Assembly (NCBI RefSeq): GCF_000969905.1 | Contig: NZ_CP009520.1 | Location: 2,728,001-2,792,000, forward strand | From: Methanosarcina vacuolata Z-761 | Lineage (GTDB): Archaea > Halobacteriota > Methanosarcinia > Methanosarcinales > Methanosarcinaceae | Length of the DNA stretch: 64,000 bases | Direction of reading: 5' to 3' | Shown here: positions 8,893 to 17,097 of the stretch, piece after piece | How the letters are laid out: each line of letters starts with the position of its first letter | How positions within the stretch are numbered: the stretch's first letter is position 1 | Program-made: the position numbers and the translations under genes | The notes under the pieces: generated by a model | The model's input: the letters and a program-made list of their open reading frames with translations, nothing else | What the model was told of the DNA's origin: nothing | The model's database searches: none

Positions 8893-9837
8893 GTGATAGA
8901 GTTTATAACTCGAAGGCTTTTGCTCCTTCTCCCTGTCCTTTTACTGGTATCTGTAATCAGTTTTTCTATAATCTATATCTCTCCAGGGGATACGGCAGAA
9001 AATGCTCTAACGAATCCCGGAGGAGGGGTAGACCAGAGAGCCGTAGAAGAGTTCAGGGCTAAAACGGGGCTTGATGACCCAATACATATCCAGTACATTC
9101 ACTGGATGGGTAGAATCATCCACGGAGACCTTGGAAAATCATACATGACAGGTGAAGATGTCTCGAAGGCAATTTTCAGATGCTTCAAAGTCACCCTGAA
9201 GCTTGCCGTAATCAGTATGCTGGTGTCTCTAATCATTGCGATCCCACTTGGTATCATCTCAGCTCTGAAAAAAGGAACATCTATAGACGATGTCTGCAGA
9301 TTCTTTGCCCTTGCAGGAGTCTCAATGCCCAATTTCTGGCAGGCATATCTCCTGATCATAGTCTTCGCGCTTACCTTGAAGGTCTTGCCTTCTTCAGGAT
9401 ATGGAGACGGAGGCATTGCTGATATCCTACTGCCTGCCATCACCCTTGGAACGGGCTATGCCGCTGTAACTATGAGATTGATGAGAGCAAGCATGCTTGA
9501 CGTGATGCAGCAGGATTATATCCGGGCAGCCAGAGCCAAAGGAGTTCCTGAATACATGATTATTCTCAAGCATGCTTTGAAGAACTCCCTCATACCCGTG
9601 GTAACAGTTGCAGGGCTGAATTTCGGATATCTCTTGAATGGTTCTGTTATAGTTGAGACGATCTTCTCGTGGCCGGGCATAGGAAACCTGATTGTTTCAT
9701 CCATACTCAGCAAGGATTACCCCATGATACAGGGCTGTGTGCTGTTCATTGCTGTGATATTTGTACTGATCAATTTTGCAGTGGATATATCATACTCTTA
9801 CCTTAACCCAAAGATCAGATATGAAACTAAGAATTAA
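8893..9837 (+). CDS. ABC transporter permease, DppB/NikB type
   Basis: 314 residues with six predicted membrane segments. The start is GTG 8893 behind GAGG. An N-terminal R-R-L-L-L-L-L-P-V helix, the periplasmic T-G-L-D-D-P region, and the EAA loop (Q-Q-D-Y-I-R-A-A-R-A-K-G) that docks the ATPases all mark the DppB/OppB family. It pairs with the following permease, whose gene it overlaps by 17 bases. Confidence 0.92.
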   Translation: MIEFITRRLLLLLPVLLLVSVISFSIIYISPGDTAENALTNPGGGVDQRAVEEFRAKTGLDDPIHIQYIHWMGRIIHGDLGKSYMTGEDVSKAIFRCFKVTLKLAVISMLVSLIIAIPLGIISALKKGTSIDDVCRFFALAGVSMPNFWQAYLLIIVFALTLKVLPSSGYGDGGIADILLPAITLGTGYAAVTMRLMRASMLDVMQQDYIRAARAKGVPEYMIILKHALKNSLIPVVTVAGLNFGYLLNGSVIVETIFSWPGIGNLIVSSILSKDYPMIQGCVLFIAVIFVLINFAVDISYSYLNPKIRYETKN

Positions 9838-10654
9838 AAACAAAAATCCGGGATTGTTCCTTAGTGCAGGAATTCTTATTTTTTTCATGCTTTCAGCGCT
9901 TTTCGCAGGGTATATAGCGCCCCACAATCCCGAGAAAGCGAATCTTGAACTTCGACTTAAAGAGCCCTGTCATGAGTATCCGTTCGGAACCGACCATTTA
10001 GGACGCTGCATATTAAGCCGGATAATTTTTGGCGCAAGAGTATCTTTATCAGTTGGACTTCTGGTAGTAAGCTCCTCTCTGATTTTAGGTCTTACCATTG
10101 GCGCTCTATCCGGATATTATGGAGGATGGCTGGATGAAATAGTTATGCGGGTAGTTGACGCTTTTCTGGCCTTTCCCAGCCTGTTACTGGCTCTTGGAAT
10201 AGCCGGGCTTTTCGGTGCAGGATTCATGAATCTGGTCATGGCCCTGATAATAGTGGACTGGGCTGGTTATGCCCGCCTGGCCAGAAGCTCTGTCATGGCT
10301 GTAAAAGAACAGGACTATATTAAGGCTGCAAAAGGGCTTGGAACAGGGGATTTACATGTTATTTTACACCACGTAATCCCAAACGTGATGTCTCCACTCA
10401 TAGTAATGGCAACAATAGGAATGGGATATGTCATACTGTCTGCAGCAGGACTCAGTTTTCTGGGTTTTGGAGTGCAGCCGCCTACTCCGGAATGGGGCTC
10501 CATGCTGAATGAAGGAAAAATATACATCCGATCTGCTCCCTACATAATGATCTTTCCCGGAATTGCTATCATGCTTACGGTCCTGGCGTTCAACTATCTT
10601 GGGGACGAGTTAAGGGACCTGCTTGACCCGAGAGAAACGAAGGACATCGACTGA
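9821..10654 (+). CDS. ABC transporter permease, DppC/NikC type
   Basis: 277 residues from ATG 9821, which overlaps the previous permease gene by 17 bases; this start gives the usual short basic N-terminus (K-L-R-I-K-N-K-N-P). Family marks are a P-F-G-T-D-H-L-G-R segment after the first membrane helix, the EAA loop (E-Q-D-Y-I-K-A-A-K-G-L-G) and S-F-L-G-F-G-V-Q-P-P-T-P-E-W-G. About six membrane segments. The last codons (ATC GAC TGA) form the first unit of the tandem array that follows. Confidence 0.92.
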   Translation: MKLRIKNKNPGLFLSAGILIFFMLSALFAGYIAPHNPEKANLELRLKEPCHEYPFGTDHLGRCILSRIIFGARVSLSVGLLVVSSSLILGLTIGALSGYYGGWLDEIVMRVVDAFLAFPSLLLALGIAGLFGAGFMNLVMALIIVDWAGYARLARSSVMAVKEQDYIKAAKGLGTGDLHVILHHVIPNVMSPLIVMATIGMGYVILSAAGLSFLGFGVQPPTPEWGSMLNEGKIYIRSAPYIMIFPGIAIMLTVLAFNYLGDELRDLLDPRETKDID

Positions 10655-10788
10655 AATTAACCCTCAAAGAAGGGCATCGACTGAGCTTAACCTTTGAAAA
10701 AAGAAGGGTATCGACTGAGCTTAACCTTTGAAAAAAGAAGGGTATCGACTGAGCTTAACCTTTGAAAAAAGAAGGGCATCGACTGAAA
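10645..10788. repeat. Tandem repeat, 34-bp unit, seeded by the dppC stop codon
   Basis: atcgactga recurs at 10647, 10676, 10710, 10744 and 10778 (steps 29, 34, 34, 34). The first copy is the end of the permease gene, stop codon included, so the array appears to have grown from the 3' end of that gene. It fills the gap to the MFS gene. Confidence 0.95.
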
Positions 10789-10821
10789 CTGTATATTCGA
10801 TATTTCTTCAGAGCAACTACC

Positions 10822-12117
10822 ATGAAAAAATACTCATCATTTAACAGCAAGTTTATTTTAAACGCAACCATCAGTGTTGTTGCCGGATACAGGGAAAAAT
10901 TAAATTGTTTCAGTCGAAATGCGTGCCTGTTCTTAGGATATATTTTCCTCATCTCTTTGAGCCTGGGAATCTACGAGGTAATCTTCAATCTGTACATCTT
11001 AAGGCTCGGGTTCAGGGAGGACTTCCTGGGACTCATGCTCTCACTGGTTTCCATATCCACCGGCTTGTTTGCAATCCCTGCGGCCATGTTCTGCGACAGG
11101 GTAGGCAGAAAGAGCACATTGTTATTGTCCTGCCTTCTTCTCCTGTTTTCCTTTGCAGTCCTGTACACCACTACCTCGACATTACTGCTGGTTTTATTCA
11201 GCATTCTCTATGGGGTATCCTCATCACTTAAAATAGTTACAGCATCTACGTTCATGGTTGAAAACTCCACGAGTTATGAAAGGATGCATCTGTTTTCGAT
11301 GTACTACCTGTTATACACCATAGGCGTCATGATAGGAAACTTTGCGGGCGGCATTCTACCGCAAACCTTTACCAGCTCACTAAAGATTGACCCAGCAGAC
11401 CCAACGGGTTACCAGCTCTCACTATATGCATCTTTAACTGCTGTGTTAATTTCCCTGCTGCCCCTGATATTCATAAAAAACAAAAAACCCGCTCTGCCAG
11501 GAAAGTCAGATCTGTTTTCTACCCTTTCTTCGACTTTAAGGTCAAAAACGATCCAAAAATTAGTTCTGGTAAACGGGCTTATAGGTATGGGATGGGGGCT
11601 GGCTCTTCCCTATTTTAATGTTTATTTTGACATTGTCCTTGGAGCAAGTTCCAGGCAGATAGGTTTCATCTTTTCCCTTTCCCAGGTGGTCATGATGTTC
11701 ACCTTATTATTTGTCCCTATACTTACCGAATGGTTAGGGAAAGTGAAGATCGTAGCCCTGGTTCAGCTCTCCTCAATCCCATTTCTTCTGCTTTTTACAT
11801 CTACATCCCTACTTACAATAGCTGCTTTCGGATACATCATGAGGTCAGCTATAATGAATATGTCAAACCCTATATTGAGCAGTTTCAATATGGAAGTGGT
11901 CAGCGAAGACCAGAGGGCAACTGTTAACAGCCTGATATGGATGAGCTGCTATACCTGTGTTGGACTGAGCACCTATGCAGGTGGTTTGATGATGGCTCAC
12001 AATTACTATAGCCTTCCTTTCCTTCTGACCTGCATATTATACGTAGTTGCTACTGTACTTTATTACTTGTTCTTTGAGAAGATGGAAAAAGAGCAAAGAA
12101 ACTTAGAGGTTGTCTGA
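10822..12117 (+). CDS. Major facilitator superfamily transporter
   Basis: 431 residues with about twelve membrane segments. ATG 10822 is chosen because the upstream in-frame TTG (10762) lies in the tandem array. The MFS loop 2-3 motif is visible as D-R-V-G-R-K-S, and the first half contains F-L-G-L-M-L-S-L, typical of drug or metabolite exporters. It follows the ABC importer genes on the same strand. An importer plus MFS exporter recalls metallophore systems such as cnt, but no metallophore synthesis genes are seen here. The stop codon region forms one arm of an inverted repeat (12104/12361). Confidence 0.8.
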   Translation: MKKYSSFNSKFILNATISVVAGYREKLNCFSRNACLFLGYIFLISLSLGIYEVIFNLYILRLGFREDFLGLMLSLVSISTGLFAIPAAMFCDRVGRKSTLLLSCLLLLFSFAVLYTTTSTLLLVLFSILYGVSSSLKIVTASTFMVENSTSYERMHLFSMYYLLYTIGVMIGNFAGGILPQTFTSSLKIDPADPTGYQLSLYASLTAVLISLLPLIFIKNKKPALPGKSDLFSTLSSTLRSKTIQKLVLVNGLIGMGWGLALPYFNVYFDIVLGASSRQIGFIFSLSQVVMMFTLLFVPILTEWLGKVKIVALVQLSSIPFLLLFTSTSLLTIAAFGYIMRSAIMNMSNPILSSFNMEVVSEDQRATVNSLIWMSCYTCVGLSTYAGGLMMAHNYYSLPFLLTCILYVVATVLYYLFFEKMEKEQRNLEVV

Positions 12118-12361
12118 ATATTATAATTCTCTTATTTTGTAATTATTGAGGCCATCCCAAAACCAACTTTATTCTCAAAACAATAAAATTTTCAGAATTG
12201 TTTTCATTATCCGAAGATCAAATAATAATCGCAAATTCGAGATCAAGAAAAGTAATTTTGAGTTTTGGGATCAGCTCATTATTATTTTGTTATTATTTTT
12301 ATTATATTTATAGATTTGAGAACCGATACAGTAGCATTATTTAATTTTAAGACAGCCTCTA
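12104..12361. mobile_element. MITE-like element with 12-bp ends (tagaggttgtct / agacagcctcta)
   Basis: The ends at 12104-12115 and 12350-12361 are inverted repeats (11 of 12 pair). The left end lies inside the last codons and stop of the MFS gene. A second, different element (12148-12278) sits inside it. No transposase is encoded. Confidence 0.5.
12148..12278. mobile_element. 131-bp MITE-like element, family 'GAGCTgATCCCAAAAC'
   Basis: The terminal inverted repeats are gaggccatcccaaaacc at the left and gttttgggatcagctc at the right. A second copy with the same ends and nearly the same length lies at 38894-39025, so this is a true dispersed family. There is no coding capacity. Confidence 0.75.
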
Positions 12362-12426
12362 AGGAATTTAATAAAGAAAAATTAAATAGACTTAAAGATT
12401 CAAATTCTTAAAAAGGGGAAGTGAAT

Positions 12427-12957
12427 ATGGATATTGAAGAAATTCAAGCAATCTTCAAATTTTCAGCCCTTGAAAAGCACATGATTTCCAGTTTTGGAAT
12501 TCAAGAAGATCTATTTCTTCCTTTTCTGCTTTCATTAAAATCAGGAGGCTCCTGGAGTTATGCCTCCGAAGAAACAAAAAGCATGGCAGTAAAAGACGTG
12601 ATAACTTACTATAGTGAGGAGAGCAAGACCGGTTATACTCTGGAAAAGATATACTTCTTTATCGAACCCGAAGTCATAGCTGAAGAAGGGGTCATCCAGA
12701 GGCTGGAAAAATGCGGAACAAAAGAAGAAAGAGAACTGGTTGAAAGGCCCTATATAATAACCCTGCATGCAAAAAAAATCATATTTGCAGAGGTAAACCC
12801 TGATCTCAGGAAAATAACAGTCAGGGAGTTAAAGAAAAAACACATAAAACTAAAAGGTACGCCGGCATATAGCGCAGCTCATGAGATGGAACATCTTGAA
12901 AAGGGAGAAGTAGGAGGAATTCCGCTCTGGACTTTTGAGTACATTAAAGGTCAGTAA
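12427..12957 (+). CDS. Uncharacterised protein
   Basis: 176 residues from ATG 12427, placed ideally behind AAAGGGGAA; an in-frame GTG at 12421 is closer to that site. I do not recognise the family. There are no membrane segments or signal. The N-terminus (D-I-E-E-I-Q-A-I-F-K-F-S-A-L-E) is helical, the rest is mixed alpha/beta and rich in Glu and Lys. There is an H-E-M-E-H run near the C-terminus (A-A-H-E-M-E-H-L-E-K), where His and Glu spacing resembles a metal site, but it is not a standard HExxH motif. It stands alone between a MITE-bearing spacer and the convergent histidine kinase gene. Base composition is like its neighbours. Confidence 0.75.
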   Translation: MDIEEIQAIFKFSALEKHMISSFGIQEDLFLPFLLSLKSGGSWSYASEETKSMAVKDVITYYSEESKTGYTLEKIYFFIEPEVIAEEGVIQRLEKCGTKEERELVERPYIITLHAKKIIFAEVNPDLRKITVRELKKKHIKLKGTPAYSAAHEMEHLEKGEVGGIPLWTFEYIKGQ

Positions 12958-13025
12958 AAATGTTTAGAAAAATAAAAATATGTTAAACAACTGAACATTG
13001 TATGAGAATTTGATTTTAATATTTT

Positions 13026-15536
13026 TCAATTTTGTACTGGTACTGTAAATCTGATACAGAATTCAGTCCCAAAAGCTCTTTTGAGTTCAATTTTGCCCCC
13101 TAACTGGTCTACCAGGGTTTCCACTAACTGTAAGCCAAGAGAATTGGAATCTTCTAAATAAAATTCATCAGGAATACCAATCCCATTATCCGAGACTATT
13201 AAAACAAAATCAGTGACATTAAAACTTTCTTTTGTGTTTTCCTGCTCTTTGTTTGCGTATTCTGCAGAGTCTTCTTTGTATAGTTTGATTTGAATTTTCC
13301 CGTTATCTCTGCCTAAAAATGCGTACTTAAGGGAATTTGAAACAAGTTCGTTAATGATTATTCCCAGCGGGACGGCTATATCCATATCAAAGAAAATGTT
13401 TTCTTCCAGTTCGATGTTCAGGATCGTGTTGACATTTCCAAGTTTATAGGTCTGGAAAAGATTTTCAACAAGCCTTTTAATATACGAAGAGAAGTTTATT
13501 GTATCGTTTCCTCTGCCTTCATGCAGTTCTTCGTGGATAAGAGCAATTGACATTACCCTGTCCTGGCTTTCTATGAAAGCGTTAAGAACTTCTTCATTCT
13601 CAGCATGTTTTCTGTTTCTGAACTTTTCAGCCTGTAAGTCAAGAAGGGAAGAGATCACTTGCAGATTATTTTTAATTCTATGATGGATTTCTTTTTTTCG
13701 GGCATCTTCGGCTTTTGCCAGAAGTCTTTCCGCATTGACTTGCTCAGTAATGTCTCTGCTAATAGCTGAGACAGCCTTCAGCTTTCCAGAAGCGTCAAAA
13801 ACTGGAGAATAAGTTATTGACACATTTATTAGTCTACCATCTTTTTTTAGCCGTAAAGTTTTGTGATGCTGGACTATTTCTCCCCGTTTAACCATTTCAA
13901 CAAATTTTCTTATTTCACCTTTAAGATTATCTGGTTCAAAGATTGAAACATTTTTACCCAGAATCTCTTCAGCCGAATAACCATAAATCTGCTCTGCGGC
14001 TTTATTCCAGCTTGCAATAATACCATCTAGAGTCTCAGTTATAATAGCATCATTTGATGATTCCACGACATCGGCTAATGTCCTGATCTTCTCTTCTGTT
14101 TTCATGATATCTGTAATATCCTGAATTGTTCCTCTCAGGAGAATTGGGCGTTTTTTCTCATCAAAAACAACTTCACCATGTGAGTGGACTACGCGATCTG
14201 ACTCATCAGATGAGATAATCCTGTGATCAATGCTAAAGAACTTCCCATGTAAAGCACTATTAACAGTGTTATATACGTAACTTCGATCTTCGGGATGTAT
14301 AAAGTTAAAAAGTTCACTGTACTTGTGAAACACTTTTTGGGGAACACACCCAAAAATACGACACATCTCATCAGACCAGTACATTTCATTAGTTGCAAGA
14401 TTCCAGTCCCAATTTCCAATATGAGCTATTTTTTGGGCTTCAGAAAGTCTTCTCTTTTCTTCCATCAATGATTCATAAGCCTTTTCAAGCTCATCTGTAC
14501 GTTCTTTAACTTTTGCTTCTAAACCATCATGTGCTCTTTTAAGCGCTTCTTCTGCTTTTTTGCGCTCCGTTATATCCTGCGTTATGCCGAAGCCGCCAAC
14601 AATCTCTCCATTTATGTCAAATTCAAAATATGCCTTCTTACGAACCCATTTGACCTTTCCATCTACGATAATCCGGTGTTCTATACTATATGGTTCACCC
14701 TTTAATTTTGCTATCCATTCTTTCTGGACATATTTTCTGTCATCCGGATGGACTTTAGAAAGGAAAGTCTCATAGGTCAAATGAGTGCCTTTTGGGATAC
14801 CAAAGATACGATAATTTTCATCAGACCACGTTAATTCTTTTTTACGCGCGTCCATACGCCAGCTTCCTAAATTACCAACCTCCTGAGCGCGATCGAGATC
14901 TTCCTTGTTTTTCTTTAGCTCATCCACAAGGATATCGCATTCCTCCAATGCTTGAGAAAGCTTGAAGTTGCTATGACTTAGTTGTGAGATCATGTTGGCA
15001 AGTTTCATAAGGAAGGACATGTTTTTGTTCACAGTTTCCCTACTTAACCGTGGAACTTTTTCGAGCGCCTTTATATATTCCTCTTCATTGAAGCCATATT
15101 TTCTAGCCTGGGATCGGAAAAGTTCATAGTCCAAAGTCTCATCTTCAAAAAAGAAATGTCCTGAGAAGATATTGGCGATATGTTGTCCTTCCACGATCAG
15201 ACCCGTCACAAAATTCCACATATTATTCTTACACTTATAAAGCTTAAATTCTCCAGGAGCAACGCCCAGTGATAGCTGTGTATCGCTTTCTATGCAGTGC
15301 CTGCAGGTCTCTGGATGGACTCTGTGGAATCTTGTACATATATCCGGCCATCCAATACTCATAAGGACATTGCCTTTGAGATCAATAATAGATATGGTGA
15401 TGTAAGTAAGTTGAGATAAGTCATTCATAAGAGACTTGAGCGCTGGAACATCAAGAATATCAACTAATTCAAGGCTCGCAGCACTGAGCGCAGGATTCGA
15501 GTTTGTTGTCTTTAATTGCTCCAGGTCTATTTTCAT
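13026..15536 (-). CDS. Cytoplasmic sensor histidine kinase: PocR, three PAS domains, HisKA_2, HATPase
   Basis: 836 residues, ATG with GAAGGAA before it. Domains in order: a PocR-type sensor (about 20-190) with its cysteine set (D-I-C-T-R-F-H and E-T-C-R-H-C-I-E-S-D); a coiled coil; PAS 1 (about 225-335); a coiled coil; PAS 2 (about 370-480, H-I-G-N-W-D-W-N); PAS 3 (about 490-610, A-D-V-V-E-S-S-N-D-A-I-I); a HisKA_2 dimerisation helix with the phosphate-accepting His in E-I-H-H-R-I-K-N-N-L-Q; and the ATPase with N box N-E-L-V-S-N-S-L-K-Y and G1 box D-N-G-I-G-I-P. There are no membrane helices, so it senses something inside the cell. PocR domains are thought to bind small organic ligands. No response regulator lies nearby. 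It is probably one of the many orphan PAS kinases of Methanosarcina. Confidence 0.9.
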   Translation of the reverse strand: MKIDLEQLKTTNSNPALSAASLELVDILDVPALKSLMNDLSQLTYITISIIDLKGNVLMSIGWPDICTRFHRVHPETCRHCIESDTQLSLGVAPGEFKLYKCKNNMWNFVTGLIVEGQHIANIFSGHFFFEDETLDYELFRSQARKYGFNEEEYIKALEKVPRLSRETVNKNMSFLMKLANMISQLSHSNFKLSQALEECDILVDELKKNKEDLDRAQEVGNLGSWRMDARKKELTWSDENYRIFGIPKGTHLTYETFLSKVHPDDRKYVQKEWIAKLKGEPYSIEHRIIVDGKVKWVRKKAYFEFDINGEIVGGFGITQDITERKKAEEALKRAHDGLEAKVKERTDELEKAYESLMEEKRRLSEAQKIAHIGNWDWNLATNEMYWSDEMCRIFGCVPQKVFHKYSELFNFIHPEDRSYVYNTVNSALHGKFFSIDHRIISSDESDRVVHSHGEVVFDEKKRPILLRGTIQDITDIMKTEEKIRTLADVVESSNDAIITETLDGIIASWNKAAEQIYGYSAEEILGKNVSIFEPDNLKGEIRKFVEMVKRGEIVQHHKTLRLKKDGRLINVSITYSPVFDASGKLKAVSAISRDITEQVNAERLLAKAEDARKKEIHHRIKNNLQVISSLLDLQAEKFRNRKHAENEEVLNAFIESQDRVMSIALIHEELHEGRGNDTINFSSYIKRLVENLFQTYKLGNVNTILNIELEENIFFDMDIAVPLGIIINELVSNSLKYAFLGRDNGKIQIKLYKEDSAEYANKEQENTKESFNVTDFVLIVSDNGIGIPDEFYLEDSNSLGLQLVETLVDQLGGKIELKRAFGTEFCIRFTVPVQN

Positions 15537-15771
15537 AATTCCTTCAGACTCCTCTCTTTGACGTCGACATACTTAACTTTAGTATACTACTGTGACCACT
15601 CACAAGCGAGAGTACATCTTTAATTTAAAAAAATATTTAATGTATAAAATTTAACTGATTTCTCAGGTATAATATTACTAAATTTAAAAAAATAGTAGAT
15701 AAAGATATTTATTTTGTGTGTGAAGCTCACATGACAATATCAAGAACTCAAGGAACCTGACTTTGATAACA

Positions 15772-15904
15772 CCCTTTTTGAAGTTTACCTCACCATTTTT
15801 GAAGTTTACCTCACCATTTTTGAAGTTTACCTCACCATTTTGACGTTCACCTCACCATTTTGACGTTCACCTCACCATTTTGACGTTCACCTCACCATTT
15901 TTTG
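15772..15904. repeat. Tandem repeat, 20/21-bp unit, six copies, two sub-types
   Basis: ctcaccatttttgaagttta (21-bp step) changes midway to ctcaccattttgacgttca (20-bp step): copies at 15789, 15810, 15831, 15851, 15871 and 15891. The array lies in the 660-bp spacer between the kinase and lipoprotein genes. The rest of the spacer is AT-rich. Confidence 0.95.
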
Positions 15905-16095
15905 ACTATTTATCTCGTCATTACCTCAGGTATGAAGATTGTCCTAACGATGTTTTTTCAAACCATCGCTAAACTAATCAGTGAATTGTCATAGAAGGCT
16001 TAAATTTGATAGGGTGCAGAAAATTAAAAAGAGCATTGTGAGCCATTTTTGTTCCGTACTTTCATGCTAATCAATGTACTGTGCGCCAGATCGTA

Positions 16096-16195
16096 AGAAG
16101 AATTATGTTCAGAATTTAGCAGTAATTATTATAAAATCTCAATGTTAATTATAACGCACTTAATATAAAATGCATTAATTAAGTGGAGGGAAAAT
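16096..16195 (+). promoter_or_regulatory. Upstream region shared with the lipoprotein gene at 19556
   Basis: gaattatgttcagaatttag and the following cagtaattattataaaatctcaat are repeated, with few changes, in reverse complement upstream of the second lipoprotein gene (about 19967-20050). The ribosome binding site GTGGAGGGAAA lies just before the ATG at 16196. The shared block probably holds the promoter. Confidence 0.6.
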
Positions 16196-16585
16196 ATGAA
16201 AAAAGCACTTATCATATTGATAGTGTTATTCGGTGTATTCCTGGCCATAGGATGTGCTGGTCAGCAAGATGGAGCTCCAAATGAAACGGGAACTCCGGTC
16301 CAGGCTGTGACTGAAGTTGTAAAAGAGACTCCTGTTACAGAAGTAACTCCAGCCACAGGAGTGAACAAGACTACCTTACAGGACAATAATACTACTGCAA
16401 ACAGGACCGTTATATATGGTAACAACACTACTGCAGCTAGAACCACCATAAAAAGCAACAATACTACTGCAAAAAGGACCGTTATATCTGGTAACAATAC
16501 TACTGCAGCTAGGACCACCATAAAAGGCAACAATACAACTATAACCAGTACCACTATAGTCAAAAAAACTCCTGGAAACGATTAA
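16196..16585 (+). CDS. Small Thr/Asn-rich surface lipoprotein with 12-residue repeats
   Basis: 129 residues. The signal (K-K-A-L-I-I-L-I-V-L-F-G-V-F-L) ends in a lipobox A-I-G-C, giving a lipid-anchored Cys20. The mature chain has four copies of a 12-residue repeat of type N-N-T-T-A-x-R-T-x-I-x-x, alternating in two forms, plus a partial fifth. Each repeat carries an N-x-T sequon, so the protein is probably heavily N-glycosylated. There are no enzymatic motifs. A paralogue with the same signal peptide and upstream sequence but no N-N-T-T repeats lies at 19556-19966 on the other strand. The role is unknown; a surface spacer or coat protein is the simplest guess. Confidence 0.8.
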   Translation: MKKALIILIVLFGVFLAIGCAGQQDGAPNETGTPVQAVTEVVKETPVTEVTPATGVNKTTLQDNNTTANRTVIYGNNTTAARTTIKSNNTTAKRTVISGNNTTAARTTIKGNNTTITSTTIVKKTPGND

Positions 16586-16624
16586 TAAGTCGTTTAGTGT
16601 CTACCAGGTACTGAATTTTTAATG

Positions 16625-16742
16625 TAGGACTTACGCTGTTGGACTGAGAAATCGATAGCATTAAACCTTCAATTGTCTAAAACACTAAACAAGTCACAAT
16701 GTCGAAAGTGCTTGATTTTGTACTTCAAGTGCGTAAGTCCTA
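16625..16742. mobile_element. 118-bp MITE-like element with 12-bp perfect ends (TAGGACTTACGC)
   Basis: taggacttacgc at 16625-16636 is exactly inverted as gcgtaagtccta at 16731-16742. The element is non-coding. A degenerate relative lies at 4087-4147. It follows the lipoprotein gene by 40 bases. Confidence 0.8.
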
Positions 16743-17020
16743 TAATGATAAATCTGAACTCTATACTTTTCATTGGGGATCGGTTAAGGAATTTTCTTGC
16801 CAAAAAGCTATCAATTTTGCATTAGAAACCGGCCTTAAATTTTCGCATCTTTAAATGAAATCGATAACTGGTTCCACTTTATATCCCATTAGAATATTTG
16901 ACAAATGTTGTGGAAATGGACGCAGTTTGTCACAATCCCTTACTTAACCGAAGACGCATGAATTCAGATTTTCAATCAAGAAATGCAAAAATCGCTATAT
17001 TTTGGAACAGAGTCATCTTA

Positions 17021-17097
17021 TTTAGCATGAAAATACTGCCATCTGCAAGCATTTTCATTGGCTGCGCATGTTATTCGAAGAATATCATTTTCGTTTA
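17021..17097 (-). repeat. Two-hairpin dispersed element, copy B
   Basis: On the minus strand it begins at the stop codon of the HAD gene. Hairpin 1 is ATGATATTC, loop, GAATAACAT. Hairpin 2 is ATGAAAAT...ATTTTCAT. One minus-strand frame reads H-A-Q-P-M-K-M-L-A-D-G-S-I-F-M-L-N-K, as does copy D. The nine differences from copy D all fall at third positions of this frame. Confidence 0.8.

Noticed and set aside
16261-16563. Minus-strand Val/Leu-rich ORF opposite the lipoprotein gene
   Set aside because: Antisense of the repeated coding sequence; the plus strand has the signal peptide, lipobox and ribosome binding site.
16743-17020. Transposase remnant between the MITE and two-hairpin copy B
   Set aside because: No frame shows a recognisable catalytic or zinc-finger motif.
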